From positions 1,860,001 to 1,924,000 of the forward strand of contig NC_014618.1 in the NCBI RefSeq assembly GCF_000164865.1: a DNA stretch of 64,000 bases. Direction: 5' to 3'. Below the pieces are notes generated by a model. It was not told where the DNA came from and made no database searches. It was given only the letters and a program-made list of their open reading frames with translations. This DNA comes from [Enterobacter] lignolyticus SCF1 (GTDB lineage: Bacteria > Pseudomonadota > Gammaproteobacteria > Enterobacterales > Enterobacteriaceae). The position numbers were made by a program, and so were the translations under genes. Shown here in pieces: positions 7,983 to 17,140 of this stretch (the stretch's first letter is position 1; each line of letters starts with the position of its first letter).

Positions 7983-8840
7983 GATCACGCCGCCGTTTAC
8001 CATCCGCAGCAGATGCTGTTCAGGCCAGTGGCGGGCGAGCTGTTTTTTCGCCAGCAGCCATTTGACATGGTCTACGTCATCTTTGCGTCTGTCCAGCATC
8101 AGCCCCACAACGCTGCCGCTGTGCGCCACGTTCACGCCGTACAAATCACACTCTTCCACCAGTGACAGCAGCGCATCAAAATCCGGTTTGGGCAACAGCG
8201 TCTGGCTGGCGATGGCGCTGAGGGTGGCTGCTTCGCCCATCCGGTAGGGGTTTTGCGTCATGCAGGCTTCCTGCACCTTTTCCCATGCGCGCTTCAGCGC
8301 CGGCGCGCCGGCGTGTAGCCCCGCCTGGCGTGGAATTCGATGGTAATCTGCGGTACGCAGCGTTTGCGGGCTTTCGAGCACCAGCAGGTCGAGCTCAGGC
8401 TGCGTGTTGCAGGCGATCTGCGTGGAGGCATCGTTGTGATCGAAAAGGGTTAGCTGGCGAAACACGGTGCTGTCGGTGGGTTCAAGCGAAACGCACAGCG
8501 CCGCCAGCGTGCTTTCATCCAGCTGATGTCCCAGATGGTGGGCGGCGGCAACGGCGGTGGCGGCGATATCCGCCGTGCTGCTGGCCATGCCTTTGGCAAC
8601 GGGGATCGTCGAATGGACATCAATACGGATGTCCTGGCTCAGATGCGCCGGGTAATCCCAGTGCTGCAGCAGCCGTTCAACCATCGCGCGTGACAGCGGG
8701 CGTTCATTCGCCAACGGCGAGCCGTGGCTGACCTCAACGGTGCTGTACCATTCGACGGGGCAGGAGACCAGTTTCTCACTGCCCAAAATCCAGCCCTGGA
8801 TAAGTTCTCCGCACGATGCGGGGCACTGCGCAACAGCCAC
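7974..8840 (-). CDS. pduX: L-threonine kinase PduX
   Basis: GHMP-family kinase that phosphorylates L-threonine for CobD, so although last in the pdu operon it serves B12 assembly and salvage. The 288 residues show the GHMP ATP loop PVAKGMASSTADIAA and the N-terminal CPASCGELIQGW motif of PduX. The start is GTG at 8840 with AAAGGTGA just upstream. A 92-base gap separates it from pduW, wider than elsewhere in the operon and containing an inverted repeat. It ends 9 bases into the precorrin-2 dehydrogenase gene on the opposite strand. Confidence 0.93.
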   Translation of the reverse strand: MAVAQCPASCGELIQGWILGSEKLVSCPVEWYSTVEVSHGSPLANERPLSRAMVERLLQHWDYPAHLSQDIRIDVHSTIPVAKGMASSTADIAATAVAAAHHLGHQLDESTLAALCVSLEPTDSTVFRQLTLFDHNDASTQIACNTQPELDLLVLESPQTLRTADYHRIPRQAGLHAGAPALKRAWEKVQEACMTQNPYRMGEAATLSAIASQTLLPKPDFDALLSLVEECDLYGVNVAHSGSVVGLMLDRRKDDVDHVKWLLAKKQLARHWPEQHLLRMVNGGVILR

Positions 8841-8906
8841 GTTTTCACCTTTCTGGTCAGCAATTCCCGGGGCATAGTGTCATGGCGATCGCGCTATTAC
8901 CATGAT

Positions 8907-8930
8907 TTGCCGCAATTTGCCGTGCGGCAA
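8907..8930. repeat. Inverted repeat between pduW and pduX
   Basis: TTGCCGCA (8907-8914) and TGCGGCAA (8923-8930) form an 8-bp stem with an 8-base loop. There is no T-run on either side, so it is not a classical terminator; it may be an mRNA processing or stability hairpin that tunes pduX expression. Confidence 0.5.
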
Positions 8931-8932
8931 TG

Positions 8933-10147
8933 TCAGGCAGGCACGCGCTGGGTCACAGTTTCCGTCAGGGCGACACGCATCACGTCTCTGGCAATCATCA
9001 GCTCCTCATTGGTATTAATGACCGCAACTTTAACCATCGCGTTTTCAGCCTGAATAAAGGCGGCGTTTTGCCGGTTTTTCTCTTCGTCGACGATCAGCCC
9101 TAAGAAGTGCAGGTTCTGACAGATTGCCGCCCTGGCGCGAGCGGAGTTCTCGCCAATACCGCCGGTAAAAACCAGCGCATCCAGACCGCCCATTTGCATG
9201 ATATAGCTGCCGATGGTGGCGCGAATGCGTTCGGCAAACAGCGTAAGGGCAAGCTGCGCCTGGCGGTTTCCGCCCTCTGCGGCCTGTTCCACGTCGCGGT
9301 AATCTGGTGATACGCCGGAAACCCCCAGCAGCCCCGACTCGTTGTTTAACAGATGATTAAGCTGCTGAGGCGATTTGCCTTCGCGCAGGGCGACCCACGG
9401 CAGAATGGAGGGGTCGATATCGCCGCTACGGGTGCCCATCATCACGCCGGACTGGGGCGTAAATCCCATAGAAGTATTGACCGACCGACCGCCCTTGATG
9501 GCGCAAATGCTGCTGCCATTGCCCAGGTGACAGCACACGACGCGCAGCGCGCTTAGCGGCACGCCCAGCTTTTCGGCGAGCGTAGCGCTGACATATTTAT
9601 GGCTGGTGCCGTGAAACCCGTAGCGTCGAATACCCAGCTCCGAATAGTAGCGCCACGGCAGGGGGTAGATATAGGCGGGTTCTTCCAGCGTCTGATGAAA
9701 AGCGGTATCAAAAACGGCGACGGCGGGCACGTCAGGTAACAGCTGGCGAAATACGCTGATGCCCAGAGCGTTAACCGGATTGTGCAGCGGTGCCAGTTCG
9801 GCAAGGCGCTCAATTTCCGCTAACGTTTCGTCGGTGACGCGCACGGAATCTTTGAAGATTTCACCGCCGTGCGCCACGCGGTGACCCACGCCGTCAATCT
9901 CCTCTGGACTTCGGATAATGCGATAGCCCGACAGCTTTTCCAGCAGCAGCGTGACCGCCTCACGATGATCGGCGATGGGCAGCGTCTCCTGCCATTTCTC
10001 GGCGGGCGTTTTTAGCGTTATCCGCGCATCCGGCATCCCAATACGCTCAATGAGCCCCTGGCAGAGCGTACTCCCTTGCGGCATCGCCAGTAGCTGAAAC
10101 TTCAGGGATGAACTGCCCGCGTTAATGGCCATTATTTTGTAAGACAT
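8933..10147 (-). CDS. pduW: Propionate kinase PduW
   Basis: Acetate/propionate kinase family (ASKHA): converts propionyl phosphate and ADP to propionate and ATP, the energy-yielding end of propanediol breakdown. The 404 residues are full length with the family motifs MAINAGSSSLKFQL at the N-terminus, RYGFHGTSHKYVS, CHLGNGSS and FTGGIGENS. It acts in the cytosol, outside the microcompartment, on propionyl phosphate made by PduL. The start overlaps the end of pduV by 16 bases. Distinguished from ackA/tdcD by its place in the operon. Confidence 0.95.
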   Translation of the reverse strand: MSYKIMAINAGSSSLKFQLLAMPQGSTLCQGLIERIGMPDARITLKTPAEKWQETLPIADHREAVTLLLEKLSGYRIIRSPEEIDGVGHRVAHGGEIFKDSVRVTDETLAEIERLAELAPLHNPVNALGISVFRQLLPDVPAVAVFDTAFHQTLEEPAYIYPLPWRYYSELGIRRYGFHGTSHKYVSATLAEKLGVPLSALRVVCCHLGNGSSICAIKGGRSVNTSMGFTPQSGVMMGTRSGDIDPSILPWVALREGKSPQQLNHLLNNESGLLGVSGVSPDYRDVEQAAEGGNRQAQLALTLFAERIRATIGSYIMQMGGLDALVFTGGIGENSARARAAICQNLHFLGLIVDEEKNRQNAAFIQAENAMVKVAVINTNEELMIARDVMRVALTETVTQRVPA

Positions 10148-10584
10148 GAGGGCTCCTCTGTATTCAAAAAGGCGAACATCTCGTCGAGTCCTGAGTGGGT
10201 CAGCGCGCTGGTGATGAAGACTTTTTCCGCACCGGCCTGCGTCAGCCAGTCTGCGACCAGGGAGATGCGCTGTGCGTTTGCTAAATCCGCTTTAGTGACC
10301 AGGCCAATCACCGGCCGGTTCATCGGCCCGGTAAAGCCGGGCGAGAAAGGCGACCAGGGCGCATCCGCGCTGAGTACCAGGGCGATAACATCCGCCTCGC
10401 AGGCGCTGGCCAGCAGCGCGCTGTACAGGCAGCGGTTCTCAAGGTATTCGCCGGGAGTGTCGATGGCGGCAGGTGACCAGACGATCGCCTGCGTTTTCTG
10501 ATAGTGCAGCGCCTCCCCGCGCATGCACTGGGTGAGCGATGTTTTTCCGCACCGGCTGGGCCCAACTAGCATCATGCGTTTCAT
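10132..10584 (-). CDS. pduV: Microcompartment-associated small GTPase-like PduV
   Basis: A 150-residue Ras-like P-loop protein of the PduV/EutP family. The P-loop is MLVGPSRCGKTSLTQ (residues 5-19) and the guanine-specificity motif TKAD is in GLVTKADLAN; the DxPG equivalent is AIDTPGEY. PduV is reported to associate with the outside of Pdu microcompartments, possibly in their movement; a defined reaction is not established. It lies 4 bases after pduU and overlaps pduW by 16 bases. Confidence 0.93.
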   Translation of the reverse strand: MKRMMLVGPSRCGKTSLTQCMRGEALHYQKTQAIVWSPAAIDTPGEYLENRCLYSALLASACEADVIALVLSADAPWSPFSPGFTGPMNRPVIGLVTKADLANAQRISLVADWLTQAGAEKVFITSALTHSGLDEMFAFLNTEEPSCLTK

Positions 10585-10588
10585 GGCA

Positions 10589-10939
10589 TTATGTCCGCGT
10601 GATGGGGCAGGCGGTGAAGCGCATCATTTCCCCCAGCGTGCGGGTCACCTGCTTAAGCGCATACTCGACCGCTGAGACGTCGCCCGTCAGCACCACCGCG
10701 CCGGTAAAGCGATCGAGAAAACCTATCTCTACGGCGCCGGACTTGGTGGCAATGTCGCAGGCGATAATGGCGGCTTCACTTGGCGTAATGGTCAGAATGC
10801 CAATGGCGGAAACCGTATCCTGCAAACCCAGCTTCTTAAACAGGTCCTTACCGGGATTTGCGATCAGGTGCGCCAGCGTGACCTGCTTACCCGGCACATA
10901 CTCCTGGATCATGCGATCCGTCGTCGGCTGTCTGTCCAT
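10589..10939 (-). CDS. pduU: Microcompartment shell protein PduU
   Basis: Circularly permuted BMC-domain shell protein of 116 residues, a minor hexameric facet component whose N-terminal strands form a small beta-barrel over the pore. The conserved start MDRQPTTDRM and the segment IGFLDRFTGAVVLTGDVSAVE are typical. I chose the ATG at 10939 because the family starts MxRQPTTDRM; an ATG one codon earlier (10942) overlaps the pduT stop as ATGA and is equally possible. A longer frame starting at 10963 is unlikely. Confidence 0.92.
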   Translation of the reverse strand: MDRQPTTDRMIQEYVPGKQVTLAHLIANPGKDLFKKLGLQDTVSAIGILTITPSEAAIIACDIATKSGAVEIGFLDRFTGAVVLTGDVSAVEYALKQVTRTLGEMMRFTACPITRT

Positions 10940-11493
10940 CATCCCTCCACCATCTGACGCCACATCGCTTCGTGCGGGCGGGGGATCACGGCGCGGGAGA
11001 CCAGTAAGCCCTTTTCACCCGCATTTTCACTGGCGACGGTCACGGCATTGCTCACGTCGGAAACCTCTCCGGCGACCACCATGTAGCATTTGCCGCCAAT
11101 GCCGAACGCCATATGCACGCGCACCAGCGTGACGTTCGCGGCCTTTACCGCGCGGTCCGCTGCGCTGATGCAGGCCGCCACGCTCCAGGTTTCAACGACC
11201 CCCACGGCCTGATGCTGGTCAACGCCGTTCAGGCCGCTGATTGCCGGGAGCACGCTGGCATGAATGTTGGGTAACACCAGGCTGTCGACGAGCATTTCCC
11301 CGGCAAGAGAGACGCCGGTGGCGATTGCCTGCTGTACCGCGCCGACATCGCCGCCCAGCATCAGCAGAAATTTACCCGGACAGATCGTTTTGCAGACCAG
11401 CAGCGTCACGCTGGCGCTTTTTAACATCGCATCGCCGGTTTCCATCCCTTTGGCGATGCTGGTGAGTTCTAAAATACCTATAGCCTGAGACAT
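10939..11493 (-). CDS. pduT: Microcompartment shell protein PduT (Fe-S)
   Basis: A 184-residue tandem-BMC shell protein forming pseudo-hexameric trimers. C108 (WSVAACISAADR) is at the position of the cysteine that binds a 4Fe-4S cluster at the trimer axis in the Salmonella protein, so the redox role is likely preserved; it may pass electrons between the lumen and cytosol, possibly with PduS. Domain 1 spans about residues 1-85 and domain 2 about 95-184. It follows pduS by 2 bases. Confidence 0.94.
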   Translation of the reverse strand: MSQAIGILELTSIAKGMETGDAMLKSASVTLLVCKTICPGKFLLMLGGDVGAVQQAIATGVSLAGEMLVDSLVLPNIHASVLPAISGLNGVDQHQAVGVVETWSVAACISAADRAVKAANVTLVRVHMAFGIGGKCYMVVAGEVSDVSNAVTVASENAGEKGLLVSRAVIPRPHEAMWRQMVEG

Positions 11494-11495
11494 GG

Positions 11496-12851
11496 TTAAC
11501 CTCTTACAACGGTAATGGCCTGTTCCGTCACGTCACTGACAATACCGTCAATGCTGGCGTGAACCGGCGCGCCTGGCGCATTCGGCGGGATATCGGCAAC
11601 ACATTGACCCCGCACGACGCGGTCGCCCGTTTGCACGCAGGGGGTGGCGCTCACGCCAATATGCTGGCGCAGCAGCAGCGTGGTTTTTTCGGTGGTGAAT
11701 GCAACCTCTGAGAGCGGCGCCTCCTGATACCACGGGCTCAGCCCCAGTCTGGCAATCAGCCGTTTCACCGGTATAAGGCGGTATTTCGCCATCTCATCGG
11801 CAGGGTTCAGCGGCCCTTCGTAGCGCAGGTTCTGCGCCCGGAGCTCACGTTTGAGCATACGGTTAATGCGCATCGGCGAGATGCCGACCGGGCACGCCAC
11901 GCTTTCACAGACGCTGCATTCCGAGCAGGTCAGGGCGCTGAGCAGCATCTGCGGCGTGGCGGTGTGCTGAAAATTGACGGCGCGTACCAGCAGATGCGGC
12001 GACAGCGCGTGGCCGATGAGATGCCGCGGGCAGAGATCGGTGCACAAACGACACTGTTCGCACACGGTTCTGGCCACGGACAGCACGGTGCGCTCATCCT
12101 GCATACGGCGCTGGATCAGCGGGTGAGAGCCCGGCAGAACCAGCAGGCCGCCGGTGGTTTTTGTTACTGGACTATCCAGCGAGGCGATCAGACTGCCCAT
12201 CATCGGGCCGCCGTTGATAAATCCGGGTGAGTCCACGGTGGTGCCCCCGGCCAACGCCAGAACCTCCCGTAGGGACATGCCGACAGGTACGGTCAGCGTT
12301 AGCGGCTTCGCGACCGCGCCGTTGACGGTCAGCGTCCGGCGCGTCACCGGATACTGCTGCTCAACGGCTCTGGCGATATTCAGCACGGTCTGTACGTTAT
12401 TAACCACCACGCCGACGCTGACGGGGAGCGCGGCGGGCGGCACGCGACGACCCGTCGCCATCCAGATAGTGAGCACCTCATCCCCTGCCGGGTACACGTC
12501 AGGCAGAATGTGCAGCCTGATAGCGGTGGGCAATAGCGGGGTTAACGCGTGGATAGCAGGCTGATATTTCTCTTTTAGCGCAATAATGCCCTCGCTGGCG
12601 CCCGTTGCTTTCATTGCGTACTGTACGCCACGAATCAGGCGGTCGGCCTGCTGAACCATCAGCTGCTGATCGACTTTCAGCAGCGGCTCACATTCCGCAG
12701 CGTTCACCAGAAAGGTATCGACCTGCGCCTGCAGTTTGATATGTGTCGGAAACCCTGCGCCACCGGCGCCGACCACGCCAGCCGCGCGAACAGCGTCGCG
12801 GATGGTCAGCGCATCGTAACAAGAGGATTCAGTATTCAGCGCCGTATTCAT
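11496..12851 (-). CDS. pduS: Cobalamin reductase PduS
   Basis: RnfC-like flavin/iron-sulfur protein of 451 residues that reduces cob(III)alamin toward cob(I)alamin for PduO, so that B12 can be re-adenosylated inside the microcompartment. Visible features are the N-terminal glycine-rich GVVGAGGAGFPTH, an FMN/NADH-binding RnfC core, and two ferredoxin-type clusters, CEQCRLCTDLCP and CSECSVCESVACP, each with CxxCxxC plus a distal cysteine. A barrel-sandwich C-terminal domain follows. The start overlaps the end of pduQ by 4 bases. Confidence 0.94.
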   Translation of the reverse strand: MNTALNTESSCYDALTIRDAVRAAGVVGAGGAGFPTHIKLQAQVDTFLVNAAECEPLLKVDQQLMVQQADRLIRGVQYAMKATGASEGIIALKEKYQPAIHALTPLLPTAIRLHILPDVYPAGDEVLTIWMATGRRVPPAALPVSVGVVVNNVQTVLNIARAVEQQYPVTRRTLTVNGAVAKPLTLTVPVGMSLREVLALAGGTTVDSPGFINGGPMMGSLIASLDSPVTKTTGGLLVLPGSHPLIQRRMQDERTVLSVARTVCEQCRLCTDLCPRHLIGHALSPHLLVRAVNFQHTATPQMLLSALTCSECSVCESVACPVGISPMRINRMLKRELRAQNLRYEGPLNPADEMAKYRLIPVKRLIARLGLSPWYQEAPLSEVAFTTEKTTLLLRQHIGVSATPCVQTGDRVVRGQCVADIPPNAPGAPVHASIDGIVSDVTEQAITVVRG

Positions 12852-13960
12852 AACAGCTCCTCAAGCAGTTCAGCAATGGCGTCCATATCCGCCGTACGGG
12901 GGTTGGTTTTAAGCGTTACGTCCGCCAGCGCCGCCTTAGCCATCGCCGGTATGCGCTGCGGCCAGCTTTGCCTACCCTCGTGCAGCGCGACGGACGGCGC
13001 GGGGATCGCGCAGGCTTTTTTAAGCTGCCCGATGTGCTGAATTAACGCGTTGATGCTGGCCGTGTCGTTTGCGCTGTCCGGACACAGATGGCAGGCTTTC
13101 GCGAACCGGGCATAGCGTTTTGCCGCACGCGGATCGGCGCTGTTAAAGCGGATCACCGGCGCGAGCAGCAGGGCGTTCGCCAGGCCGTGCGGCAGATGGA
13201 ACTGACCGCCCAACTGATGGGCAATCGCATGATTGAGCCCAAGCCCCGACTGGCTAAAGGCCATCCCGGCAAGCGTGGCGGCATTGTGCATTTTGCCCCG
13301 CGTTGCCAGACAATCGCCTTTGCGAACCGCGACGGGGAGATACTGAAATACAAGCTGAGCGGCCTTTTCTGCCAGCGCGTCCGTGAAGTCGCTGGCGCGC
13401 GAAGAGACATACGCTTCGAGCGCGTGCGTCAGGACGTCCATACCGGTATTGGCGGTGATGGCGGGCGGAACGCTGACCACCAGCACCGGGTCGAGAATTG
13501 CCATGTCCGGGTACAGCGCATTGTTAAACAGCGGGTATTTAATCCCCTGGTCCGGGTCGCTGATGACGCAGGCGCTGGTCACTTCTGAACCGGTGCCGCT
13601 GGTAGTGGGGATTGCCACGCAGGTTTCGATTTCGACGCCAGACTGACGGCTGAACCAGACAATCGCCTTTGCTGCATCAAGCGCCGAGCCGCCGCCAAAA
13701 CCGATCACCACATCGGGACGCAGAGACTGCATCTGTTCAATCCCCTGCGCCACTGTGCTAATCGTGGGGGCCGGGGTGACTTCGCTGAAAATGCTGATGC
13801 GATTATCGGCCGGAAGCGCAGCGCGCAGCGTGTCGATAAGCGACGATCGCGCCAGAAATCCATCGCAGATAATCCAGATATGCTTATTCGTAAAGCGGCC
13901 AAGCGCTTTCAGGCTTCCCGGTCCGCTGTACAAACGGGTTTGCAGTGAAAAGGTATTCAT
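12848..13960 (-). CDS. pduQ: 1-Propanol dehydrogenase PduQ
   Basis: Iron-dependent (type III) alcohol dehydrogenase of 370 residues that reduces propionaldehyde to 1-propanol and regenerates NAD+ for PduP inside the microcompartment. Motifs are GFGGGSALDAAKAI (NAD binding), IPTTSGTGSEVT, and the iron ligands in DVLTHALEAY and GLNHAIAHQLGGQFHLPHG. I chose ATG at 13960 rather than GTG at 13966 because the GAGG ribosome site fits this spacing and the Salmonella protein starts MNTFSLQT. It lies 10 bases after pduP. Confidence 0.94.
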   Translation of the reverse strand: MNTFSLQTRLYSGPGSLKALGRFTNKHIWIICDGFLARSSLIDTLRAALPADNRISIFSEVTPAPTISTVAQGIEQMQSLRPDVVIGFGGGSALDAAKAIVWFSRQSGVEIETCVAIPTTSGTGSEVTSACVISDPDQGIKYPLFNNALYPDMAILDPVLVVSVPPAITANTGMDVLTHALEAYVSSRASDFTDALAEKAAQLVFQYLPVAVRKGDCLATRGKMHNAATLAGMAFSQSGLGLNHAIAHQLGGQFHLPHGLANALLLAPVIRFNSADPRAAKRYARFAKACHLCPDSANDTASINALIQHIGQLKKACAIPAPSVALHEGRQSWPQRIPAMAKAALADVTLKTNPRTADMDAIAELLEELL

Positions 13961-13970
13961 CGCCACCTCG

Positions 13971-15356
13971 TTAGCGGATTGAGAAACCGGTAGTCAGCAC
14001 GCAGCGGCGGGAACGGGCAAACGTTCGCGCTGAGGTGGTGCCTTCACCGGTGGGCGTGGCGATGGTGAAGGTGGTGAAACCTTCGCCGCCGACGCCAATG
14101 CCCGCATAGGACGGTCCGTTTTTCACAAAAATGGAGGTTTGCAAAGACCGGGCAGCCAGATTCAACCGTGAAACGTTCTGCGAGTGCATGATGGCGGTGT
14201 GGTGCAGACCTTCCTCAACCTTCAGCGCCAGCGCCAGCGCGCGGTCAAAATCCGGCACGTAAACTACCGGCAGCATCGGCATCAGCTGCTCGCGGGTGAC
14301 CCAGGGATCGTCAGCATTCACCACGGCAATGAGCAGGCGCGGCGCTTTTGCGGGAACGGCGATGCTGGCGGCCTCAAGCAGGGCCGACGGACTTTTGCCG
14401 ACCAGCCGCTTATTCGCCAGCCCCTCGGGCAGGCAAACTGCGCGCAGCCTGTCGGTTTCTGCCGGGGTAAGCAGCAGCGCGCCAAAGCTTTGCATCTGCT
14501 GAATCAGCTTCCCGGCAACCGACTCAACAACAATCAGGCTTTTCTCGGCAATACAGGGCAGGTTGTAATCAAACGACGCGCCGTTGATGATATCTTCCGC
14601 CGCTTTTACCAGGTCAGCGGTTTCATCAACGATACACGGCGGGTTGCCTGCGCCTGCGCCAATCACTTTTTTACCGCTCTTCATTCCCATCGCCACAATG
14701 CCCGGACCGCCGGTGATCGCCAGCACGGCAACTTTCGGGTGCGCCATCATCTGCTGGGTCGCTTCAAACGTGGGTTCAGCCACGGTCACTACCAGGTTGC
14801 GGATCCCGCAGGAGCGGAAGGCGATATCGTCGATCGCCGCAATCAGTTTGAGCGACACCGCTTTCGCGCCAGGGTGTGGGCTGAAGTAAATGCTGTTGCC
14901 GGCAGCCAGCATGCTGATGCTGTTGTTGATGATGGTTTCCGTCGGGTTCGTGCTCGGGGCCACGGCGCCTATTACCCCAAACGGCGAGTACTCAAACAGC
15001 ACCATGCCGCCGTCGCCGGTCAGGGCGGTGGTGGTTAAATCTTCGATGCCCGGCGTGTTATCCAGCGCCGCTTTATTTTTGAGAAACTTGTCCTCTTTGT
15101 TACCCATTCCCGTTTCTGCTGCGCTTTCTTCCGCCAGCGCTGAGAGCTGCGGCGCCAGCTCGTCTCGAATGGCGCTGATGATGGCGCTGCGGGTTTTAAG
15201 CGGGCACTGCTGGTAACGTAAAAAGGCCTGGTGGGCGGCATCGACGGCCTCGTCGACGGACGAAAAAATACCGTGCGTTTTTGTTTCCGCTTTCGCGGGG
15301 GCCAGCTGTTCGCTCAAAATGCGCCGAATGAGGGTTTCCAGCTCAGAAGTCTTCAT
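13971..15356 (-). CDS. pduP: CoA-acylating propionaldehyde dehydrogenase PduP
   Basis: Oxidises propionaldehyde to propionyl-CoA with NAD+ and CoA inside the microcompartment. The 461 residues begin with an amphipathic helix (MKTSELETLIRRILSEQL) equivalent to the known encapsulation peptide, followed by an aldehyde dehydrogenase fold; the catalytic cysteine is C268 in NLPCIAEK, and ITGGPGIV and GAGAGNPPC are the cofactor-binding loops. The gene overlaps pduO by 4 bases. Full length. Confidence 0.96.
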   Translation of the reverse strand: MKTSELETLIRRILSEQLAPAKAETKTHGIFSSVDEAVDAAHQAFLRYQQCPLKTRSAIISAIRDELAPQLSALAEESAAETGMGNKEDKFLKNKAALDNTPGIEDLTTTALTGDGGMVLFEYSPFGVIGAVAPSTNPTETIINNSISMLAAGNSIYFSPHPGAKAVSLKLIAAIDDIAFRSCGIRNLVVTVAEPTFEATQQMMAHPKVAVLAITGGPGIVAMGMKSGKKVIGAGAGNPPCIVDETADLVKAAEDIINGASFDYNLPCIAEKSLIVVESVAGKLIQQMQSFGALLLTPAETDRLRAVCLPEGLANKRLVGKSPSALLEAASIAVPAKAPRLLIAVVNADDPWVTREQLMPMLPVVYVPDFDRALALALKVEEGLHHTAIMHSQNVSRLNLAARSLQTSIFVKNGPSYAGIGVGGEGFTTFTIATPTGEGTTSARTFARSRRCVLTTGFSIR

Positions 15357-16360
15357 TGATGTGTTCCCACGTTAATGGCCGCAATGGCGGCCTGTGCAAT
15401 CTCCATGTCTTGCTCAACGCTGCCGCCGCTGATGCCAAGACCCCCAATGAGTAATCCGTCGCGCCACAGCGGGTAGCCGCCGCCAAAGGTGACCACTTTT
15501 CCCTGCATATGGCTTTCCAGCCCGTATAGCGGCGCGCCAGGCTGTACGGCGCCGGCAAGCTCATGCGTTGCGGTTTTCATCGCCACGGCGGTCCAGGCTT
15601 TCTTGGGCGCCAGCTCGCTGCTGACCAGCAGTGCATCCGGCATTCGCCACGTCACGGTTTCGGTGCCGTTGGCATCAACAATGCTGACGACAACCGGCAC
15701 CAGCAGCGCCTGCGCCCGCTCCACGGCTGTGCGGGTGAGCTGATGAAGATCCTGAAAAGAGAGAGACATAGCGGGTTCCTTCGCGGATGGAGCGTGCGCT
15801 GACGCCAGATAACGCGTCGTCACCTCCTGAATGATGTTGCGCTGATGAGCATCGCTATCTTCGGCGCGCGCCAGCGCATACAGACAATCCGAGAGCCGGT
15901 TGATATAACGCAGTAGCTCATGCCTGACGGGCACGCTTGCGCAGAGCTCCACCAGACGTCGCTCGGCCCGCCGGGCCAGCGTGCGGGCCAAATGCAGGCG
16001 GCTTGCGGCTTCGCAGCGGCCGGGCAGGATAAAACTGCGCAGTGGCGCCACGCGCCCCATGGCGGTATCAATCGCCGCCTCCAGCGCGGCTATCTGTTCC
16101 GCACTGATGATGCGCTGATCCGGCGCTGGCGCCTGGTCTTCGCAGGCCAGCTCGGCGCTGAACCAGAAAATTTGCTGCTGGACAGACTCCAGCAGCGCAC
16201 GATGCGGCTCACTGGCTACGGCGCAGAAACACAGGCTCAGGGCGGCATTGAGTTCATCAAGCGTGCCGTAGGCTTCAACGCGCGGGTGCGTTTTGCTGAC
16301 GCGCTGCCCGCTGAACAGGGCGGTAGTGCCTGCGTCGCCCGTACGGGTGTAAATCGCCAT
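15353..16360 (-). CDS. pduO: ATP:cob(I)alamin adenosyltransferase PduO
   Basis: Makes adenosylcobalamin from cob(I)alamin and ATP for diol dehydratase. It is a two-domain protein of 335 residues. Residues 1 to about 190 are the PduO-type adenosyltransferase (N-terminal YTRTGDAGTTALFSGQRV with the ATP-binding segment; helix RPR-like region near RTLARRAERR). Residues about 200-335 are the GlcG/HbpS-like domain, reported to bind heme in related PduO proteins. It starts 9 bases after the pduN stop and its end overlaps pduP by 4 bases. Confidence 0.94.
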   Translation of the reverse strand: MAIYTRTGDAGTTALFSGQRVSKTHPRVEAYGTLDELNAALSLCFCAVASEPHRALLESVQQQIFWFSAELACEDQAPAPDQRIISAEQIAALEAAIDTAMGRVAPLRSFILPGRCEAASRLHLARTLARRAERRLVELCASVPVRHELLRYINRLSDCLYALARAEDSDAHQRNIIQEVTTRYLASAHAPSAKEPAMSLSFQDLHQLTRTAVERAQALLVPVVVSIVDANGTETVTWRMPDALLVSSELAPKKAWTAVAMKTATHELAGAVQPGAPLYGLESHMQGKVVTFGGGYPLWRDGLLIGGLGISGGSVEQDMEIAQAAIAAINVGTHQ

Positions 16361-16369
16361 AATTCCCCC

Positions 16370-16645
16370 TCAGCGAGAAAGCGTGTCGACAATGCCGACC
16401 ACGGCCAGATCGATGGCTTCGTTCGGCCCGGAAAACACGTGCCTGGCGCTGGAGCCGCTGCTGAGCAACACCAGCTCGCCGACGCCAGCGCCAACCGAAT
16501 CAACCGCCACTTCGTCCCCGGCGACAGGGTGGGGCGGAAGCTCTCCATCGGCACTTACCCGGCGCACCAGCAGGAGTTTTTTCCCTACCAGCGAGGGGGA
16601 TTTTTGCGTGGATACCACCGCGCCTGTAACGCGAGCAAGATGCAT
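16370..16645 (-). CDS. pduN: Microcompartment vertex protein PduN
   Basis: A 91-residue EutN/CcmL-family BMC-P protein; pentamers cap the vertices and close the shell. Typical features are MHLARVTGAVVST at the start, the KLLLVRRV strand, DEVAVDSVGAGVGELVLLSSGSS split across the core, and a C-terminal AIDLAVVGIVDTL. It lies 3 bases after the pduM stop. Full length. Confidence 0.95.
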   Translation of the reverse strand: MHLARVTGAVVSTQKSPSLVGKKLLLVRRVSADGELPPHPVAGDEVAVDSVGAGVGELVLLSSGSSARHVFSGPNEAIDLAVVGIVDTLSR

Positions 16646-16648
16646 GGT

Positions 16649-17140
16649 TTACTCCTGCGTAATAAGTTGGATATGTCGCGAACTCGCCGCATCGTGGGCC
16701 AGGGCAGTTACCACGCACCGGCGAGATAGCACCAGCGTTTCGCCGCGAAGGCGCGCAACGTCGGCGTAACTTAAAAGCCGGGCCGGGTGCAAAATAACGG
16801 GCTGTCCCCGCTCATCGCAGAAGGCCAGCGGCAAACGGGCCAGCCTTGTCACCGGCAGCGCTGACAGTAATTGATGCTGTACCGACAGCTGTATACAGGC
16901 TCCCCACGCCAGCGCTTCATGAATGATGGCCGCCGTGTTATCTGACGAATCCCGCCGGGCAATCTGCTCCAGCAGCGGCAGGTCAACCTGCAGAATGCGC
17001 AGGGTGGAATACTGGCAAAGCAGGAACCGCAGATTCGCTTCCCGCAGCTGTCTGACGCTGAGCGTGGCCGAGCTTTGCGCGCGTTGTTGCAGGCGGGAGA
17101 TCACCTCCTCAATGACGTGCTGCAGCCGTTCACCGTTCAT
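16649..17140 (-). CDS. pduM: Microcompartment assembly protein PduM
   Basis: A 163-residue protein of the PduM family, required for proper microcompartment assembly in Salmonella and found only in pdu operons; no enzymatic activity is known. Recognised by position between pduL and pduN and by overall sequence. Its N-terminus (MNGERLQHVIEEVISRLQQR) looks like the amphipathic helices that target PduD, PduP and PduL to the lumen. It overlaps pduL by 4 bases. Confidence 0.9.
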   Translation of the reverse strand: MNGERLQHVIEEVISRLQQRAQSSATLSVRQLREANLRFLLCQYSTLRILQVDLPLLEQIARRDSSDNTAAIIHEALAWGACIQLSVQHQLLSALPVTRLARLPLAFCDERGQPVILHPARLLSYADVARLRGETLVLSRRCVVTALAHDAASSRHIQLITQE

